In this document: positions 4,896 through 7,458 of the stretch, one piece after another
Layout: every line of letters starts with the position of its first letter
Position numbering within the stretch: position 1 is the stretch's first letter
Source: an uncultured Pseudorhodobacter sp.
GTDB taxonomy: Bacteria > Pseudomonadota > Alphaproteobacteria > Rhodobacterales > Rhodobacteraceae
Direction of reading: 5' to 3'
NCBI GenBank assembly: GCA_945957495.1
Contig: CAMFLG010000147.1
Location: forward strand, 1 to 7,458
DNA length: 7,458 nt
Made by a program: the position numbers and the translations under genes
Notes under the pieces: generated by a model
Database searches by the model: none
Seen by the model: the letters and a program-made list of their open reading frames with translations, nothing else
Told to the model about the DNA's origin: nothing

Positions 4896-5615
4896 GGTCA
4901 AGGTCGCCGCCGACAGGTTCACCCGCTTCATGAGCGCCTCGGCGCTTTCCTTGCGTTCGGAATAGCGGTCCACGAGGTAATCGGCCCGGTCGCGGGTCAG
5001 CAGGGTAAACTTCATCAGCTCTTCCATCACATCAACGATCCGGTCGTAAAGCGGCGATGGGCGCATCCGGCCCTCGGAGTCAAACTCCTGAAACGCCTTC
5101 GGGATCGAGGATTGGTTGGGAATGGTGATCAGCCGCATCCAGCGTCCCAATATTCGCATCTGGTTGACAGCATTGAAGCTTTGCGACCCGCCAGAAACCT
5201 GCATCACTGCCAGTGTCTTGCCTTGGGTCGGACGAACGGCCCCCTCGGACAGTGGGATCCAGTCGATCTGGGTTTTCATCAGGCCAGTCATCGCACCATG
5301 CCGTTCAGGCGATGACCAGACCATGCCTTCGCTCCATGTCACTAGATCGCGCAACTCTCGCACCTTGCGGTGGGTTGCGTCCACGCCATCGTCGACCAAT
5401 GGCAGGCCCGAAGGATTGAAGAACCGCACCTCTGCGCCAAGGCGCGTCAGGATGCGTCCGGCCTCTTCGGCAGAGAAGCGGCTAAAACTGTGGGGGCGCA
5501 GCGAGCCGTAAAGGATGAGAATCCGCGGCACGTGGGTTTTGCGCGCGGGCGTCAGAAGAGCTGCCGTGTCGATGCCGGGAAATAGGGCCGCGTCAATGTT
5601 GGGTGTGTCAGACAA
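4866..5615 (-). CDS. arsH: ArsH, NADPH-dependent FMN reductase / organoarsenical oxidase
   Basis: A 249-residue flavoprotein of the usual ArsH length. The flavodoxin-like core begins RILILYGSLRPHSFSR, with the FMN-phosphate loop GSLR at residues 37-40. It continues with VWSSPERHGAMTGLMKTQID (100-119), a region diagnostic of ArsH, and QVSGGSQSFNAVNQMRILGR (139-158). ArsH oxidises trivalent methyl- and aryl-arsenicals to less toxic pentavalent forms using NADPH and FMN in the cytoplasm. I chose the TTG at 5613-5615 because AAAGGAAA lies 7 bases before it, because ArsH proteins commonly begin around this SDTPNIDAALFP-like stretch, and because the ATG at 5633 has no ribosome site. The ATG start would give 255 residues. 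The start overlaps the end of arsC by 8 bases. It is the last gene seen in the leftward arsR-ACR3-arsC-arsH operon, and its 3' end overlaps the convergent TauE/SafE gene. Confidence 0.93.
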   Translation of the reverse strand: MSDTPNIDAALFPGIDTAALLTPARKTHVPRILILYGSLRPHSFSRFSAEEAGRILTRLGAEVRFFNPSGLPLVDDGVDATHRKVRELRDLVTWSEGMVWSSPERHGAMTGLMKTQIDWIPLSEGAVRPTQGKTLAVMQVSGGSQSFNAVNQMRILGRWMRLITIPNQSSIPKAFQEFDSEGRMRPSPLYDRIVDVMEELMKFTLLTRDRADYLVDRYSERKESAEALMKRVNLSAATLTLAMTPDLDG

Positions 5616-6054
5616 GGCGGTTTCCTTTCGCATCAATAATCAACTGGCCGTCTTCTTTCGCAAAGGGTCCGCGTGGAGCGCGGTCCAGAAGATCAAGCAC
5701 CCTTTCCGAGGGGCGACACAGTCTCACGCCTTTCGGTGTGCAGACGATGGGTCGGTTCACAAGGATCGGATGCTGGATCATCGCTTTGAGCAACTGATCG
5801 TCTGTTACCTCTGGAGCCGTCAGGCCCATCTCTTCGGCTGGTGAACGGGCGATCCGCAGCGCCTGCCGTGCAGAGATCCCGGCAGCGGCGAACAGCCCCA
5901 AAAGCTGCGGCCGGGTCCAGCCTACCGTCAGATATTCGATAACGACCAGCTCATAGCCTGCCGCCCGGATAATGGCCATCACGTTGCGCGAGGTCCCGCA
6001 GTCGGGATTGTGGTGGATCACAACCGGAAAATCGCTGTCAGATCCGGCCATCAT
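5608..6054 (-). CDS. arsC: Glutaredoxin-type arsenate reductase ArsC
   Basis: A 148-residue protein that aligns over its whole length with the plasmid R773-type ArsC. It has the motif HHNPDCGTSRN with catalytic Cys19, and the three arsenate-binding arginines are conserved at Arg67 (ALR), Arg101 (NRPIV) and Arg114 (RLCRPSE). The C-terminal KEDGQLIIDAKGNRLV matches the family end. It reduces arsenate to arsenite with glutathione and glutaredoxin in the cytoplasm. It is unrelated in fold and electron donor to the LMW-PTP-type reductase in the fusion protein of this window. The ATG at 6054 overlaps the ACR3 stop in ATGA; a second ATG follows immediately. Reductase and efflux pump are thus translationally coupled, so arsenite is produced next to its exporter. 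The last 8 bases overlap the start of arsH. Confidence 0.96.
   Translation of the reverse strand: MMAGSDSDFPVVIHHNPDCGTSRNVMAIIRAAGYELVVIEYLTVGWTRPQLLGLFAAAGISARQALRIARSPAEEMGLTAPEVTDDQLLKAMIQHPILVNRPIVCTPKGVRLCRPSERVLDLLDRAPRGPFAKEDGQLIIDAKGNRLV
5621..5628 (-). promoter_or_regulatory. Ribosome binding site fixing the TTG start of arsH
   Basis: AAAGGAAA on the minus strand lies inside the end of arsC, about 7 bases before the TTG at 5615. It is the strongest Shine-Dalgarno match near the arsH start, and it lies downstream of the alternative ATG at 5633, which it therefore cannot serve. Confidence 0.6.
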
Positions 6055-7109
6055 GATTTTTGGTATCCCGGCCAGCCCGCCCCGAAACGCAGCGCGACTT
6101 GCACCAGAAGGATCAGGGCCGGAACTTCCACAAGCGGCCCGATGACTGCTGCGAAGGCAACCGGGGAGGCAAGGCCGAAAGAGGCAATGGCAACCGCAAT
6201 TGCCAACTCGAAATTGTTGCCCGCTGCGGTAAACGCGATGGCAGTGGTGCGGGGATAATCCTTTGCGATCATCCGACCGAGCACAAAGCTCAGCCCGAAC
6301 TGAATGACGAAATAAAGGGCAAGCGGCACTGCAATCTTAACGGCGTCGTAGGGCAGACGCACGACTTCGCCCCCCTTCAGACTGAACATGGCGACGATGG
6401 TGAACAGCAGCGCCACCAGCGTCAGCGGCCCGATGCGCGGCAGGAAGACGCGGGTATACCAGTCGCCCCCCTTGCGAGAGATAAGAACGCGGCGGGTCAG
6501 ATATCCGGCAAGGAAGGGGATGCCGAGATAGATCAGCACAGCTTCGGTGATGGTCCAGAAGCTGACATCAATCACGCTTCCCTCCAGCCCGAACCAGCCG
6601 GGCAGGATCGACAGGAAAAACCACGCGTAGGTCGAAAAGAACAGGATCTGGAAGATCGAATTGAACGCGACCAAAGCGGCAACATACTGATTGTCACCGC
6701 GCGCCAGGTCGTTCCAAACCAGAACCATCGCGATACAGCGCGCAAGTCCGATCAAGATCAGCCCCGTCATGTATTCCGGCTGGTCACGTAGGAATATCAC
6801 GGCCAGCGCAAACATAAGCACCGGGCCAATGATCCAGTTCTGCACCAGAGACAACGCCAACACCCGCCGGTCGGCAAAGACCCGGGGAAGCTCTTCATAT
6901 CGCACTTTGGCAAGCGGCGGATACATCATCAGGATCAAGCCGATGGCGATGGGCAGGTTGGTCGTGCCAACCGACATCATCTCGAGTCTTGCGGGCAGCC
7001 CTGGCACGACTGTGCCCAGCAAGATGCCAAGCGCCATGGCGGTAAAGATCCAGAGTGTTAGCCAACGGTCGATAAAGGACAAGCGCTTGGGGTGTTTTTG
7101 GGCAGGCAT
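6051..7109 (-). CDS. acr3: ACR3-family arsenite efflux transporter
   Basis: A 352-residue, ten-segment inner-membrane carrier of the ACR3 (bile/arsenite/riboflavin transporter) family, full length. It shows the essential cysteine in GLARCIAMVLVWNDLA (Cys125), the signature FTAAGNNFELAIAVAIASFG with conserved Glu301, and GPLVEVPALILL near the end. ACR3 expels As(III) as arsenite, driven by the proton gradient. The short charged N-terminus before SFIDRWLTLWIF is cytoplasmic. The ATG at 7109 lies 3 bases after the arsR stop, with AAGG about 8 bases upstream. It overlaps arsC by 4 bases. Often annotated arsB in databases, although it is not homologous to the E. coli ArsB antiporter. It is the only recognisable dedicated arsenite pump in the window, so both reductases probably depend on it. 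Confidence 0.96.
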   Translation of the reverse strand: MPAQKHPKRLSFIDRWLTLWIFTAMALGILLGTVVPGLPARLEMMSVGTTNLPIAIGLILMMYPPLAKVRYEELPRVFADRRVLALSLVQNWIIGPVLMFALAVIFLRDQPEYMTGLILIGLARCIAMVLVWNDLARGDNQYVAALVAFNSIFQILFFSTYAWFFLSILPGWFGLEGSVIDVSFWTITEAVLIYLGIPFLAGYLTRRVLISRKGGDWYTRVFLPRIGPLTLVALLFTIVAMFSLKGGEVVRLPYDAVKIAVPLALYFVIQFGLSFVLGRMIAKDYPRTTAIAFTAAGNNFELAIAVAIASFGLASPVAFAAVIGPLVEVPALILLVQVALRFGAGWPGYQKS

Positions 7110-7112
7110 AGA

Positions 7113-7458
7113 TCAGACCTTATGTCCAAGGGAGGTGACTTCGGGCAGGCAGCACGCATCCAAGGGGGTGCTCTGCGCAATAAGGTTGGCGAAATCAGAA
7201 AGAGTTCGCAGGGCATCCGGGTTGAGCGCATAGCAGACACGCGGACCATCGATCTCGCCGCGCACCACTCCAGCAGCCTTCAGAATGCGCAGATGTTCCG
7301 AGACGGTGGATTGCGCCAAACCGATCGCGTCAACAATATCGCCGCCGATGCATCCCGGCGTAGCAAGAAGGAGGCGCAGGATACGAAGCCGCGCCGGATG
7401 GGCCAAAGCCTTGGCCAGTTCGGCAACATGTTCATCCTTCGATGTGTCATAATTTTTC
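7113..7458 (-). CDS. arsR: ArsR-family repressor with C-terminal vicinal cysteines, 5' end beyond the window
   Basis: The open frame gives 114 visible residues and runs off the right edge. The first complete codon reads Lys, and the base before it (G on the minus strand) would allow an ATG just outside. An internal TTG at 7404-7406 is not a credible start because it would cut the conserved first helix (AELAKALAHPARLRILRLL). The HTH region is IGLAQSTVSEHLRILKAAGVV and the wing is DGPRVCYALN. Cysteines are in PGCIGG, in RVCYAL, and as a CC pair near the end (DACCLPE). It lacks the ELCVCDL box. Arsenite binding by C-terminal cysteines is known for the Acidithiobacillus-type ArsR, and this layout resembles that class. 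It heads the leftward ACR3-arsC-arsH operon and presumably represses it. The promoter is outside the window. Confidence 0.9.
   Translation of the reverse strand, partial: KNYDTSKDEHVAELAKALAHPARLRILRLLLATPGCIGGDIVDAIGLAQSTVSEHLRILKAAGVVRGEIDGPRVCYALNPDALRTLSDFANLIAQSTPLDACCLPEVTSLGHKV

Noticed and set aside
4872..4905. 9-base direct repeat GTCAAGGTC at 4872-4880 and 4897-4905
   Set aside because: It is short, lies within coding sequence at the convergent junction, and has no sign of a mobile-element target duplication or a third copy.
6060..6791. 243-codon open frame on the plus strand
   Set aside because: It is antisense to ACR3, very rich in charged residues and Gln with no domain pattern, while ACR3 on the other strand is unmistakable.
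1..7458. Insertion sequences, tRNA, CRISPR repeats or attachment sites that would mark a mobile island
   Set aside because: Nothing of this kind could be seen; nearly every base outside 2041-2180 is accounted for by the listed genes.

Overview
This window is an almost gap-free arsenic-resistance island. It is GC-rich, and its coupled gene junctions, its HTH-ArsC fusion and its arsJ/GAPDH pair together suggest an alphaproteobacterium, probably of the Rhodobacteraceae. That placement is inference from gene style; there is no rRNA or other marker here. All ten recognisable genes belong to arsenic or thiol/redox chemistry. Two of them (arsJ at the left edge, an arsR at the right edge) run off the window.

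Layout. The left block (1-2040, minus strand) reads leftward: an ArsR-type HTH fused to a low-molecular-weight-phosphatase arsenate reductase, then an arsenic-island GAPDH, then the start of arsJ. The centre (2041-2180) is a 140-base divergent control region. It holds an FNR-like box and two dyads, and it is the only sizeable non-coding stretch. The middle block (2181-4895, plus strand) is a second arsR, a DUF318/ArsP-type permease, a CxxC thioredoxin-fold mini-protein, an OsmC-family protein and a TauE/SafE-family membrane protein. The right block (4866-7458, minus strand) reads leftward: a third arsR (5' end missing), an ACR3 arsenite efflux pump, a glutaredoxin-type arsC and arsH. The middle and right blocks converge, and their last coding bases overlap by 30 bases.

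How the genes fit together. Arsenate can be reduced by two unrelated ArsC enzymes (the LMW-PTP domain of the fusion and the Grx-type ArsC), and the arsenite is expelled by ACR3. Alternatively, GAPDH turns arsenate into 1-arseno-3-phosphoglycerate, which ArsJ exports. ArsH oxidises trivalent organoarsenicals and the DUF318 permease may export them. Three ArsR-type regulators with three different cysteine layouts oversee the three transcription units.

The least familiar part is the middle cassette. It links an arsenite-type ArsR and a CxC-containing permease to three thiol/sulfur-type proteins (CKKC Trx-fold, single-Cys OsmC, TauE/SafE), under a control region with a near-consensus FNR box. I propose it as a candidate redox-linked module for organo- or thio-arsenicals; the substrate cannot be read from sequence.
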